64,000 nt of DNA from Antilocapra americana. Its lineage: Eukaryota > Chordata > Mammalia > Artiodactyla > Antilocapridae. This document shows positions 1-10,880 of the stretch, in pieces (the first letter of the stretch is position 1; each line of letters starts with the position of its first letter). The stretch covers positions 40,872,863 to 40,936,862 of the forward strand of contig ML660201.1 of assembly GCA_007570785.1 (NCBI GenBank), written 5' to 3'. The notes beneath the pieces were generated by a model that saw nothing but the letters and a program-made list of their open reading frames with translations, was not told the DNA's origin and made no database searches. The position numbers and the translations under genes are program-made.

Positions 1-1206
1 TAGCTCTAGTAATTTTCTTGTAGAGTCTTTAGGGTTTTCAATATAGAGGATCATGTCATCTGCAAACAGAGAGAGTTTTATTCTTCTTTTCCAATCTGGA
101 TTCCTTTGATTTCTTTATCTGCTCTGATTGCTGTGGCCAAGACTTCCAAAACTATGTTGAATAGTAGTGGTGAGAGTGGGCACCCTTGTCTTGTCCCTGA
201 TTTCAGGGGGAATGCTTCCAGCTTTTCACCATTGAGGATAATGTTTGCTGTGGGTTTGTCATATATAGCTTTTATTATGTTGAGGTATGTTCCTTCTATT
301 CCTACTTTTTGGAGGGTTTTTATCATAAATGGATGTTGAATTTTGTCAAAGGCTTTCTCTGCATCTATTGAGATAATCATGTGATTTTTATTTTTCAATT
401 TGTTAATGTGGTGTATTACATTGATCGATTTACGAATATTGAAGAATCCTTGCATCCCTGGGATAAAGCCTACTTGATCATGATGTATGATCTTTTTGAT
501 GTGTTGTTGGATTCTATTTGCTAGAATTTTGTTAGGATTTTTGCATCTAAGTTCATCAGTGATATTGGCCTGTAGTTTTCTTTTTTTGTGGCATCTTTGC
601 CGGGTTTTGGAATTAGGGTGATGGTGGCCTCATAGAATGAGTTTGGAAGTTTACCTTCGTCTGCAATTTTCTGGAAGAGTTTGAGTAGAATAGGTGTTAG
701 CTCTTCTCTAAATTTATGGTAGAATTCAGCTGTGAAGCCATCTGGTCCTGGGCTTTTGTTTTTTGGAAGATTTCTGATTACGGTTTCAATTTCCGTGCTT
801 GTGATGGGTCTGTTGATATTATCTATCTCTTCCTGGTTTAGTCTTGGGAAGTTATACTTTTCTAGGAATTTGTCCATTTCATCCAAATTGTCCAGTTTAT
901 TTGCATATAGTTGCTGATAATAGTCTCTTATGATCCTATGTATTTCTGTGTTTTCTGTTGTGATCTCTCCGTTTTCATTTCTAAATCTGTTGATTTGGTT
1001 CTTCTCCCTTTGTTTCTTGATGAGTCTGGCTAACGGTTTGTCAATTTTATTTATCTTCTCAAAGAACCAGCTTTTGGCTTGGTTGATTTTTGCTGTGGTC
1101 ACTTTTGATTCCTTTGCATTAATTTCTGCCCTGATCTTTAAGATTTCTTTCCTTCTACTAGACCTGGGCTTCTGCATCTCTTCCCTTTCTAGTTGCTTTA
1201 GGTGTA
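1..1206 (-). pseudogene. L1 ORF2 reverse-transcriptase fragment, decayed
   Basis: This is part of LINE-1 ORF2, the endonuclease/reverse transcriptase that copies L1 RNA into the genome. Read on the minus strand, positions 1177-521 give a frame with the linker and first RT blocks ([12 protein letters not shown] and [15 protein letters not shown]). Positions 455-78 continue with the palm ([28 protein letters not shown]). The catalytic FADD motif lies at 66-55, just past a stop. The frame breaks twice: near 521, where the aligned protein needs one more base, and near 78-80, where a missing base makes a TAA. The copy cannot make active protein. The N-terminal endonuclease would fall in or beyond the N gap; the C-terminal part lies off the left edge. 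The L1 assignment is firm from the RT motifs. The copy forms one element with the 5' end at 1607-1820. Confidence 0.93.
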
Positions 1207-1606
1207 NNNNNNNNNNNNNNNNNNNNNNNNNNNNNNNNNNNNNNNNNNNNNNNNNNNNNNNNNNNNNNNNNNNNNNNNNNNNNNNNNNNNNNNNNNNNNN
1301 NNNNNNNNNNNNNNNNNNNNNNNNNNNNNNNNNNNNNNNNNNNNNNNNNNNNNNNNNNNNNNNNNNNNNNNNNNNNNNNNNNNNNNNNNNNNNNNNNNNN
1401 NNNNNNNNNNNNNNNNNNNNNNNNNNNNNNNNNNNNNNNNNNNNNNNNNNNNNNNNNNNNNNNNNNNNNNNNNNNNNNNNNNNNNNNNNNNNNNNNNNNN
1501 NNNNNNNNNNNNNNNNNNNNNNNNNNNNNNNNNNNNNNNNNNNNNNNNNNNNNNNNNNNNNNNNNNNNNNNNNNNNNNNNNNNNNNNNNNNNNNNNNNNN
1601 NNNNNN
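1207..1606. other. Assembly gap of 400 N
   Basis: There are exactly 400 undetermined bases between L1 ORF2 and the L1 5' end. A complete L1 would need ORF1, the ORF2 endonuclease and most of the 5' UTR here, which is well over 2 kb. So the gap length is a placeholder, or the element is internally deleted. Frames reported across these Ns have no meaning. Confidence 0.98.
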
Positions 1607-1820
1607 CTTGTGTGGTTTTCTGGTGGGTGAGTCTAGGTTTCCTCACTGTTACTCCTCACGTCGGCAATGGGTCGCCCCTCCAGATGCCCGATGTCCTCTG
1701 CCAGCATTCAGTTCCTGTTTTTTGGAGTTTGCTCGGCCTTTAAAAGTTCTTTTGGTATATTTATTGGGGAGAGAGTGTTCTCCCTGTCCTATTCCTCCGC
1801 CATCTTAGTTCCCCTCCCCT
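1607..1820 (-). promoter_or_regulatory. L1 5' terminus with YY1-like site
   Basis: Read on the minus strand this begins with a G-rich run (1820-1811) followed by AAGATGGCGG at 1806-1797, the YY1-type motif found at the very start of mammalian L1 5' UTRs. The sequence is richer in G, C and CpG than its surroundings. In other mammals this part of L1 holds the internal RNA polymerase II promoter. With ORF2 on the same strand at 1-1206, it marks the 5' end of one L1. Promoter activity is inferred from the family. Confidence 0.75.
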
Positions 1821-2160
1821 AAGGTACCTCTTGAAAACCAATTTTGCTGAAGTCAGATATTCTCTAGATTGTCCACTAAAGTTATCTTTAGTGAAATTAG
1901 GTGAGATAGATGCAAGAATTAGGATTTTAATGAGAGTAGATACGTAAGAATCAGGAGTTTTCCCTGGCGGAGGAGATGGCTTAGATGACCTCATGAGAGC
2001 TGGCGACAGTTATTGACAGTGACGCTTGTGTACTTAACATCTTGGACCCTCAACCTGATAGTTGGCTCCTTTCAAAAGTGGTTGACAGAGTGAGAGGCAG
2101 TGTTGGTTGAGATGGTGAAGGGGGTCAAGACCTACCAACTTCCAATTATAAGAAAAGTCC
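1821..2160. other. Unassigned stretch
   Basis: No gene or repeat recognised. The left edge is the genomic flank of the L1 insertion. Its matching TSD, if any, lies outside the window. Confidence 0.5.
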
Positions 2161-2455
2161 TGGAATGTAATGTACAGCATGGTGACTGTTGTTAATTATA
2201 GTATTGTATACTTGAATATTTTAGGAGAGTAGATGTTAAGAGTTCTCATTGTAAGAAAAAGTGATTCATGGGTGGTGATAGATGTTAACTAGACTTGTGA
2301 TCATTCGGCAATGTATACAAATATTGAATCATTATATTGTATGGCTGAAACTAACATAATGTTATATGTCAATTATGTCTCAATTAAAAACAAACCCCAC
2401 CCTGCAAACAAAACAAAGCAAAACAAAACCCAAACCAACAATAACAAAAACACAG
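2161..2455 (+). repeat. Old L1 (L1M-type) 3' UTR with A-rich tail
   Basis: The stretch matches the familiar L1M 3' end: the 'tacagcatggtgact' block near 2170, the 'gatgttaactagacttg' block near 2282, and a closing block before 2388. An A/C-rich tail follows from about 2388 to 2455. The orientation is plus. It is diverged enough to predate ruminants. Confidence 0.75.
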
Positions 2456-2983
2456 ACCTGACAATATGTGCCCGCTTAGCAGGAAAACCAGAGAGAATGC
2501 TCTTTCTGGATTAAAACCAAGCTCTCAGGAGAAAAATCAGAGATGGAAGGAGAACTTTATCTGGTTTTGTTGGTGACTCACAGAAAAACTTGCCCAAATG
2601 GATACCGGTCTGATAAGAACCACAGAATCACCAGCGTGAACGTGGCAGGCTTATCAGGGCCTCTCTTACAATTGGTGCATAAATTGCCCGTGTTCTATAC
2701 CTTGTGATTATTTTTATGATAAACACATTTTAGATAGTACAGCACAAAATAGAAAGACGAAAGAGAGCAAAGAGGGATGAAAAGGAATTATCTGATTCCT
2801 CCAAAAAAATGGAAACTGATACCAAAGCCTAGTTACTACCAGAGAGAGACTAGTCAAGGAACCCAGCGCAAAGAGAGGGGTGCTCAGACCCAGTGCTGAC
2901 TGACCATGCTAACGCAGACTTGTTAAGCTGAGAATAAGGAGGAACAGGGGGCTTTCTTGGGTTCCATATCTGGGAGTCAGCAA
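2456..2983. other. Unassigned stretch
   Basis: No gene or confident repeat. The composition is ordinary, with one A-rich patch near 2700-2815. Confidence 0.5.
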
Positions 2984-3288
2984 ACCTTTTCTGTAAAGAG
3001 GTCAGGTATTTCAGGCTTTGCAGATCAGATAGTTCATACAACTACATGAAATCAAACAGGTAATATGTAAATGTATAGGAGCGTCAGTGTTCCAATACAG
3101 GTTTATTTATGGACACTGAAATTTGAATTTTAAAATATTTTTTATATATCATGAAATAATTTTTCTTGATTCTTTTCTAAACATTAAAAAAATGTGAAAA
3201 CTATACTAATTATAGGCCATACAAACATGGATGATGGGTCAGATTTGGCCCTTGGGCCATAGTTTGCCAGTCTCTGCTCCAGTAAGAA
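2984..3288 (-). mobile_element. MER1-type hAT DNA transposon remnant
   Basis: Both ends match the non-autonomous hAT family whose ends read roughly 'GGCAAACTATGGCCC'. The left end runs 'gtcagcaaaccttttctgt' and the right end 'gggccatagtttgccag', so the copy is inverted. The centre is AT-rich and diverged. Two more copies lie at 10503 and 22708. Confidence 0.65.
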
Positions 3289-3374
3289 TGGTTAGGAAAT
3301 AGTCACATGAGTTTACCAGCAACAGCAGCAATTAAAAAAAACAGCAGCTGGTAATTGGCTAAACTCTTAGGTCA

Positions 3375-3560
3375 GAGTACTGAATGTCAGGCATTGTTTT
3401 ATGTACTTCACGTAAATTAATTAATTTATTCTCTTGATAACAATGAAGTACATGCCATTGTTCCCATTGCTCAGATGAGGAAACGAGACTCTGAGAGGCG
3501 CTTAGTGAGTGGTGAAATCCTGGCAGTTTTCCTCCAGAGTCCCTGGCCGCATTATTGAAC
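3375..3560 (-). repeat. MIR SINE
   Basis: The inverted MIR signature is present: a 'gtcaggcattgttttatgtac' block, an AT-rich middle, 'cagatgaggaaacgagac' near 3472, and the tRNA-side tail. MIRs are ancient tRNA-derived SINEs shared by mammals. Confidence 0.65.
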
Positions 3561-3774
3561 TCTTTTGGCTACCAAGACATAAAGTATCACAGTGCCGTGG
3601 AAGTGGCTGGTGGCTCACTCAGTAAAAAAGAATACAGGCAGCGCTAGATGCCTGGGGGCCTCACTGGCACCCCACTGCCGAGTGCCCTGACCCCTGAGAA
3701 GATCATGGCTGATATCTAATGTTTATCTTGTTTAAACTTTTAGTGTTAAAATGACACTTACTCTTTTTCTTCTG

Positions 3775-4385
3775 AATGCAAAGGCAACGCACACAAGCTT
3801 GTTATGAAATTTTGGAAAACTATAGAGAAACTCAGAAAATAGAACCTGCTCCATCTTGTCATCCAGAGAGTATATATCCTCCCTTGTCTTTCTCCCACAC
3901 TGGTATTTTATGTACATTTTTACTGCCTTATTGAGATATAATTTACATACAATATAATTCACTCATTTAAAGAGTACAACTCAATGGTTTTTGGTATATT
4001 ACGTTATTAGTTTTTAAAAATTTTGGTAAATATCAATTACATAGAATTTGCTATTTTAACCACCTTTAAGTGCATAACTCAATGGCAGTAATTACAGCCA
4101 CAGTGTCAGGCAACCATTACCACTATTTCCCATACTTTTTTATTACCCTAAATAGAAACTCTGTAACTATTAGGCAGCAAATACTCACTCTCCTTCTTCT
4201 TCAAGTGTCTAGTAACCCCCGATCTACTTGTTCCTCTTTATTTGCATTTTCTAGATATTTCATAAAAGTGGAATCATATTGTATTTGTCCTTTTGTATTT
4301 TGCTTATTCACTTACTCTGTTTTCAGGTTTCATCGATGTTGTAGCATGTATCAGATTCATATTGCTTTGGAGTCTACTTTTTAGT
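3775..4385 (-). repeat. Old L1M 3' region
   Basis: Positions 3925-4385 read as an antisense L1M 3' UTR: 'attgagatataatttacat', the 'accattaccactatttcc' block, 'gtggaatcatattgtattt' and 'gttgtagcatgtatcag' at the right. Positions 3775-3920 resemble another common old LINE segment and are less certain. Confidence 0.65.
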
Positions 4386-7003
4386 TAACTGTATATTGTG
4401 AAGGTGTTTCCGGTATGGCAGGGGCTGGACATTGAAGGTTGGCTACTTTTTGTAAACCACACTAAGGAGTTTGGGTTTAGTTCTGCAGGCAAAGAAGGAA
4501 CAGTGAAAGTTTTTTCTTTCTTTCTTTCTTTTAAATAGGAGAATGATGTGATGAAGTTTCTGTTTCAGAAAGAACACCCTGACACAGGCAGGAAAGAGGC
4601 CTGGGTTAGGGCCGCTTTGGAAGCCCCAGTTGTCAAACCTGGGCAGACTTTAGAGTCACACACAGTGTTTATAAAGATGTGTGTTCCTTGGCCCCCCTCA
4701 GAAGTCCTCCCTCAGTGGGTCTTAGAGGAGACCAGGAAATCTGCATTTTAAACTGTCCCCGTTGATTCCTATGCACGTGGTTCTTGGACTTTGAGAAGTA
4801 CTAGACTAACGGTTAGAAGACTAATTTGTCATTTTGCCTAATTTTATTTTAAAAATTGCCTTGATAGAGAAATGCTTTTCTATGTAAAGTGAAGCAAAAG
4901 TCATTGTGTAGTTTCACCTTTTTTCAATACAAAGAATACTGACACTCTGGGACTAAATTTGACAGGAAGGAACATGTGATGTTGCATTGTCATTGCCTAA
5001 TGACTTCTGCCTCACACTGTATAAATTCTCGTTTTCATTAATTCAGTTGTGTTCATCTTGCTTGTACAAACTTGAGTTTTAAGCTGCTTTGAATAAGAAG
5101 CTTTCTTTGCCTTTCCCTCCTGTACCCTGTGATGTTTGATGCCAGTTGGTGGTCCTGAGTACTTCATGAATTGATTTCAAAACAAAGGCTTAACTTCTAA
5201 GGTTGAAATATTGTATGTTGATTTTTCATACTGTGGATGACTTGTTCAATTTGAAATTCAGCAAATCTGTTTTCATTGTAAAATTATGGCCATTTTTATT
5301 CATCAGGAGTTTATCCTAAAGTTTGATTACACTTTTAATATACCTCTCATTATAGTCCTTTCTATTATGCTCTGCTGTTATTCTACTCCTTAATATATTG
5401 CCATCCATAGATTCAATTCTTTGTTTTCCTCTGTATCATAAAAGTACCATGAAGAGATGATGTTCATTATACTGCCGTGTAGAATAACCAGTCTTTATTT
5501 CTGTATGTGACTGTCCTAAAGACAGATTGCAACTCTCCTGTTTATGTCTTCCCAAGGAGACCAGACTATGAAAGAACTACATCCTGTCTGAGATGTGTCT
5601 GCCAATTTCTGGGCAGATTTTCAAGACAGTAGAAAACTCAGGCTCAAAACCCCAAGAAAGGCTGCCCTGTAAATAAGGAGGAGCTTCCCCCCAGCTGTTG
5701 GACAGAGCTTCCAGAGCAGGGTTCCTCTCCTCCCAACAGGACAGGTGTTCCCAAGGGAGAAGGCTGGCACCTGTCCGGAAGAGCTCTCTGTCAGCCCCTT
5801 GCAGATGCAGATAGCTAATTGTTCCTGCCTAATAGCCTTACATGTCATTGTTCCTGCATTTTCATAGGAGAAGAAAAATAATTTGAGGCACTCTAGAGAA
5901 ACTCACAAAGCAGGAGCAGGCTCTGAGAGTGGAACCATCACCAAAATCAGTAATTTAGAGTGTTGCAGAAACAGGTTGTAGCTTGTTTATCTCTGGTGTC
6001 TTTCATTCCCCAAGAGGGGTTTGCGCCTGCCCTTAGGGGAAGAGGGCTGCTTTACCTGAGGGCCTGGGTTCTGGATCTTGGGAAAAGCAATATCTTGGAA
6101 TGGAAATTGTGACAAGCCCTGGTTTCTCTTTCTCTCTCTCTGTCTCCCTCCCTCACTCCCTCTCTTTCTTCCTCTCTCTCTGTGCTATCAGAGGCTGGGT
6201 GTATTTTTCTGGTTTGGTTTTTTATTTTCCTAATCTCTAAAGCAGGAGGTTGAACCAGATGGTTTCCAAACACTTAAAATCCCTCCTTGATTCCCTGGTA
6301 ACTTGGTCCATACATCTTTCTTCATGTGTTTACTCTGGTTTTGGTCAACCAGTGTCCTTCCATCTGTTTGACAGGAGATATGTTGTCTTATTTGAACTCT
6401 GTTGAATCTCCAGACAGAGGATTGGCTGGGCTTTAAAGTTCTGTCTATATCAATTGAAATATAGCACTTTCCTTTTTGTAGAAGTGGTGTGTGTAATTGA
6501 AATAGATTTTTTTTTTTTGGAGAACATTTAATCCTCAAATGTGAGCTGTGACTTGGAGCCAGCATTGTGGAACAATATTGAGGATAACAAGGAAGCTCTG
6601 CTGTTATTTCAGATCTTAGTGTTTCCTGGGTTGTACCCTGAATCCCTCTTCTGTGTATGATTTATGATGTATTTCTTAGGGAAAAATACGGAAGACCATC
6701 CCAATGGGGATGGCCTCTCTCCCTTTAGCAGTAAGCACCATCTCTACTGCTTTGGTTGGCTTCTGGACCATCTGTTCTCACTGATGATACTGGTTCACTT
6801 CTTGATGTCCTTGTGAGTCTCCCATGGTCCAGTGGCCCCAACTCCAAATCAAACTTAGTGTTTTTGTTGCTTTCAATTTCTTATTTCTTTTAGTTAAGTT
6901 CCTCTTGAAACATAGACAATTGAGTCTTACATTTTGAGTTCTGTTGATCTCTGTTGGAGACCTTGAGTTAATCTCCATCACGTTCACTTTTGAAATTTTC
7001 TCT
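4386..7003. other. Repeat-poor stretch with simple repeats
   Basis: No gene is supported. Positions 4420-4640 resemble a moderately repeated mammalian sequence I cannot name, containing a (TTTC)n tract at about 4510-4532. A CT-rich tract runs from about 6123 to 6182 and a T run lies at 6508-6518. Open frames here, up to 111 codons on the minus strand at 6565-6230, have no recognisable domain. Confidence 0.5.
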
Positions 7004-7115
7004 CCCGCAACCCACTCCAGTACCCTTGCCAGGAAAATTCCATGGATGGACGAGCCTCGTAGGCTACAGTCCATGGGGTCGCAAAGAGTCGGACGTGACT
7101 GAATGACGTCACTTT
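7004..7115 (+). repeat. BOV-A/Bov-tA SINE fragment
   Basis: This is the right arm of the ruminant BovA unit: 'caacccactccagtac', 'cttgcc', 'ccatggatgg', 'tccatggggtcgcaaagag' and 'tcggacgtgactgaatga'. The tRNA-like head is missing. BovA shares its 3' end with BovB, which supplies the enzymes for its movement. Confidence 0.85.
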
Positions 7116-7254
7116 TCTTACTGGTCTGAGTCAAACATGCTATTGTTTTGTTCTATTTTCAGTTCTGTTTCCTAAATATTAAGGATCCTGTACTGTTTTT
7201 ATTTGTCTTACAAACTGTTTTTGCCTGGTTGGTTGGATTTCCTTTGAGAAGGCA

Positions 7255-7985
7255 TCGTCTTTTCTTCCCTGTGTTACATGTCAGCCTTTGATGTCCTTGC
7301 CTCTCGTGACATCTCTTAACCTGTGAATATGCCTTTACTTCACCCCATTGTCCTCTTTCTTCACCTTCTCTACTCTGTTCTGGGTCAGCAGCTGCTTTGC
7401 TATCTCTTTCTGCCTATAATTTGTCTACAGAATCCATTCTACACTCTATAGCATGGCTGACAAGACTGTTCACTATCAACCTGTATATTCTCTCCAGCCT
7501 GTTTCTCCTTTCCTTATAGCTCATTCATGTACCTCTGATCTTACTACCTCTAACATGCAAGGATCTTTTGTGTCTCTGTACTTCTGTTTGCATGATTATC
7601 CTAAGCCTGGATGCCCATTTCCCTCTTTTCTGACTGGCAAGCTCTTATTCACTGATGCAATGGACATCAACTTGGGAAAACTTCAGAAGATGGTGAGGGA
7701 CATGGGGGGCCTAGTGTGCTGCAGTCCATGCAGTTGCAAAGAGCCGGATACGGCTGGGCAACTGAACAACACCAACAAGGTTCTTCTTTATCCTTCAGTA
7801 CTTAACCCTTATATTGCCTCTTCATTTCTGGACTGAATCCTTTTCTCCTTGGAGCTCCCATGGCATATTTTTTTTAGCCGTGGAGATCTAGCTTTACGTT
7901 GTATCATCATTACTTGCCTCTGTTCTCCTCATTAGACTATATACTCCTAGAAGGCAAAAGCCGAGTTTAGTTTATTTATTATAGA
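7255..7985 (+). repeat. L2 LINE 3' region, interrupted
   Basis: Pyrimidine-rich sequence of the L2 3' end, including a part near 7880-7985 that matches 'cctagaaggcaaaagccgag', the L2 segment before its terminal repeats. It is split at about 7654-7778 by a BovB/BovA tail. L2 is an ancient inactive mammalian LINE. Confidence 0.55.
7654..7778 (+). repeat. BovB-type 3' tail inserted in L2
   Basis: The BovB/BovA 3' terminal unit: 'gatgcaatggacatcaac', 'ctgcagtccatgcag', 'gcaaagagccggatacg', ending in 'ctgaacaacaccaac'. Flanks 'caagctcttattc' and 'caaggttcttcttta' resemble a decayed target-site duplication. Confidence 0.75.
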
Positions 7986-8055
7986 GGACTCAGGACCTCT
8001 CATAGAGCTTGAAGAAGTGGCAGGGGCTCTTTGGAAGAGTTTTATTACCAGAGAG

Positions 8056-8200
8056 GGTAGGGTTCAAATCCTCACTCACCACTTATGAACTAGATGGCCT
8101 TGGGCAGGTCACTTCATCTGTAAAAGCCTTGATTTCCTGATCGGTTCAATGGGAATAAGAGTATGTACACTGCATGTTGGTTATAAAGATTAGAGACAAC
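8056..8200 (+). repeat. MIR SINE
   Basis: Contains the MIR core: 'gggttcaaatcctcactc', 'ccacttatgaactag' and 'ccttgggcaggtcacttcat', followed by the 'tttcctgatcggttcaatggg' block. Confidence 0.8.
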
Positions 8201-8769
8201 AGAGCAGTTCAGAGAGTATCTGGTGCAGGGCAGCTCATAGTGTTATTTGTGTGAATAATCAAGTGGTGTTGCTCTTTGATTACTTTCTCTAATATCCTTA
8301 TTTTTCTAGGCTTTTCTTTTTTATTTTAATTTTTTCCCCCAATCTCATTTCTGAGCTGTATATTCTTGGCTTGAGTTAGTGTGTTCAATTGTGGGAGGTT
8401 GATGAGAAGGGGAGAAAGGAAAAGGAAATTGAAAAACTGCCTTCATTTGGACAGTGAGGATCCAATTTTAACTTGACAGTTGTTCTGTGATAGACTCCCC
8501 AGTCTGGTTAGATTCACAAGGCACGGTGATAATGTGGTGGAGTTTTTAGCAAATATTCTAGAAATTGGCACACATGCACATCTTTGCAGATGCATGCACA
8601 CGTGTTCACATGTTGAAATAAATTTCTACCAAGTGAGTTAGCTGCTTGTCAAGGTGTCACCTTAGACCATCCACCTTCCTAGAATGTTATTGTTCAACAT
8701 TTCTTTCATCTCTTCTTTCAGAGCTGCATATTCTTTAGAATTCCTCAATGATCATAAGCCAAGGTTGAT

Positions 8770-9040
8770 AAAACACTAATAATCATTACCTAAGGTATTG
8801 AATCCTTATAAGCAGTCAGGTGGTATATTAGATGCTTTACAATTTAATATGGATTTAATATGCATTTACATGGATTATCTCACTTCACCCTCATAACAAA
8901 CTCATGGGGCAGGTACCATCATTCTATGTTATAGATGAGGCTAACAGAGCTTGAAGAGGCTAGAGGTTTGTCCACATCCAGAGTTACAAAGTGTCAGGAG
9001 TTGTGATGTGAACTAAGACCTTAGTTCCCATCCTAACTGG
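8770..9040 (-). repeat. MIR SINE
   Basis: Antisense MIR: 'ttacatggattatctcac', 'cctcataacaaactcatgg', 'gcaggtaccatcatt' and 'atgaggctaacagagcttg' in order. Confidence 0.75.
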
Positions 9041-10189
9041 ACATCTACAAGACATTTAAGGGATATAGTTACCTTTTGGAAACCAAGGTATGTCTGGCCC
9101 TAAGAAACACTCGGTGTTTGCTGTATTATGTAAGCTAGATTGAAATATGCTTTAAATCTGTTAACTATTTCATGCACTTGGCTGTGGACCTAAGAAAGAA
9201 AAACTCTGGGAAGACCACCACTTTAGATAATTCCCATTTAAATGTGTCACAGTGCCTCTTTTACCTTATGCTAATTTGGAAGTTAAAAAGAACGCGTATG
9301 AAAAGTAATGCGACAACCGCTATGAAAATTATTCTTTTTTTTTGGTGTTTTATAATAAAAACCTCACATAAGAGAAGAAGATCTGGCTGGTGTTTGGACC
9401 AGTTTTAGTAGAAATACTGTTTCATTTATCAAGAACCTGTGCCATAGTTTTTTTTTGTTCTCATGTTTGAGATGAGGAACTTGAGGATTAGTAAGGTTCA
9501 AGGTTACTCCAACAGTAAACTATTTTTCTGGCTCTAAAACCCATGCTTGCTCCACTGGATGACAAATCAGCCCAGCAAAAATTTATTCTTTTGTGATCAG
9601 GATCTGTTTCTCCCTTTTCTGTCCTCAGCCAGCATCAGGGCTTGTCTTTATCTGTTATTTGCAGAATTAGGGCAGAAGAAGTCTTATGGAGGAGGAAACT
9701 TTATATAGATCATGGTTTAATATGGCAGGTTGGTGCCTGAAAGTAGACCCAGGCACACATGGGGTGGGGACTGTAAATGAAAGAGACTCTCTCTGGAAAG
9801 TGATTTCCCCGGTGCTTGCAATATTTATTTATAATTAAAAAAATGACATTGTGGGACATGATATATTTGATCCCTTAGATCAGTCATTCCACTGAATGTA
9901 ATGGCTCATTAAAGTTTGACAATAAAATATGAAATCAAGTGTTCTTAAATGACCGTTGATCCTCAGTTATCCTTTGGAATGTTTTCTGCCTGTTCAGAGT
10001 GCTGAGAAGTGGCATTCCCCTGAGAGCTGCCTTGAAAAGCCAGGGCTGCAGTGACCTCGTGTTTCTTGTGGATATAAATGGGTAGCAGAGGAGCCAGGAG
10101 TTTAGGACTCGATTCAGGATGATCACACTGAAGAGATGTGGGTTCCAGCTTCAGTGAACCTGAACCAAATACAGGCTATGAAGGTGGAA
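9041..10189. other. Mostly unassigned; MIR trace at 9450-9560
   Basis: Positions 9450-9560 carry a degraded antisense MIR ('gagatgaggaacttgaggat', 'aaaacccatgcttgctcc'). Elsewhere I see no gene. A 63-codon minus frame at 10126-9935 has no recognisable domain. Confidence 0.5.
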
Positions 10190-10340
10190 AATGCAGCTCT
10201 GGGGTCATACCGTCTGAGTTCAGATCCCAGCTCACACATCTAACCAGCTGGGCAGCCTTGTGAAGTTCATTTACTTCTTGAAGCACATCAGCTCAAATGG
10301 GAATAGTGATGGCCCCTGCGTGGTGGGAAAGCTTTTGTGA
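10190..10340 (+). repeat. MIR SINE
   Basis: A diverged plus-strand MIR with 'gagttcagatcccagctc', 'taaccagctgggcagcc' and a tail in 'ctcaaatgggaatagtgatg'. Confidence 0.65.
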
Positions 10341-10502
10341 AGTCTTCGGGATGTAGAGACAGAGTCTGGTTTCCAACAAGCTCCTAGTGCAGTTTGCTAT
10401 TACTGTGTGTCTGAGGCTATGTGCACTGGAGTGGGAGGGTGTTGCCAAGGTACTTGTAGCCCGTTGACTTTACACAAGGGAAGGTTTCATGCAGGCCTGT
10501 GG

Positions 10503-10686
10503 ACCAGCTAGTTTCATATTGCTGGTGAGCTAAGAATGTTTTTTTCTTCTCCTTATTTTTAAATGGGTAGCCAGTGATTGCCGTCACACTATAATGACAG
10601 AAAGAGTTAAGAGGTTACAACAAAGAATATTTGGCCTGCAAAGCTAAAATATTCACTATCTGACCATTCACAGAAGAACTTACTGA
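10503..10686 (+). mobile_element. MER1-type hAT DNA transposon remnant
   Basis: The internal MER1 segment 'gtgagctaagaatgtttttt' is followed at the right by 'tggcctgcaaagctaaaata', 'ttcactatctgacc' and 'cagaagaacttactgaacc'. The 5' terminus is decayed. Confidence 0.65.
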
Positions 10687-10697
10687 ACCCTGATTTA

Positions 10698-10880
10698 GTG
10701 CCCAAGACAGACATCGGCTCCACCGTTTACTAGCTGTGTCATCTGAGGCAAGTTACTTTTTCTTTGTTAGCCTCAGTTTTCTCATCAGTAAAGTGAGGGA
10801 AGTAATATATACCCAGCATAGGAAAATTAAATGAAGTCAGTTATATATAAAGAGTTGAGCATGGAACCTGGAACATCATA
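10698..10880 (+). repeat. MIR SINE
   Basis: A good MIR match: 'ccgtttactagctgtgtcat', 'ggcaagttactttttc', 'cctcagttttctcatcag' and 'taaagtgaggga'. It follows the MER1 remnant directly. Confidence 0.8.

Noticed and set aside
930..1808. 292-codon plus-strand frame and two other frames across the N gap
   Set aside because: They run through 400 Ns and are antisense to L1; the apparent length is an artefact.
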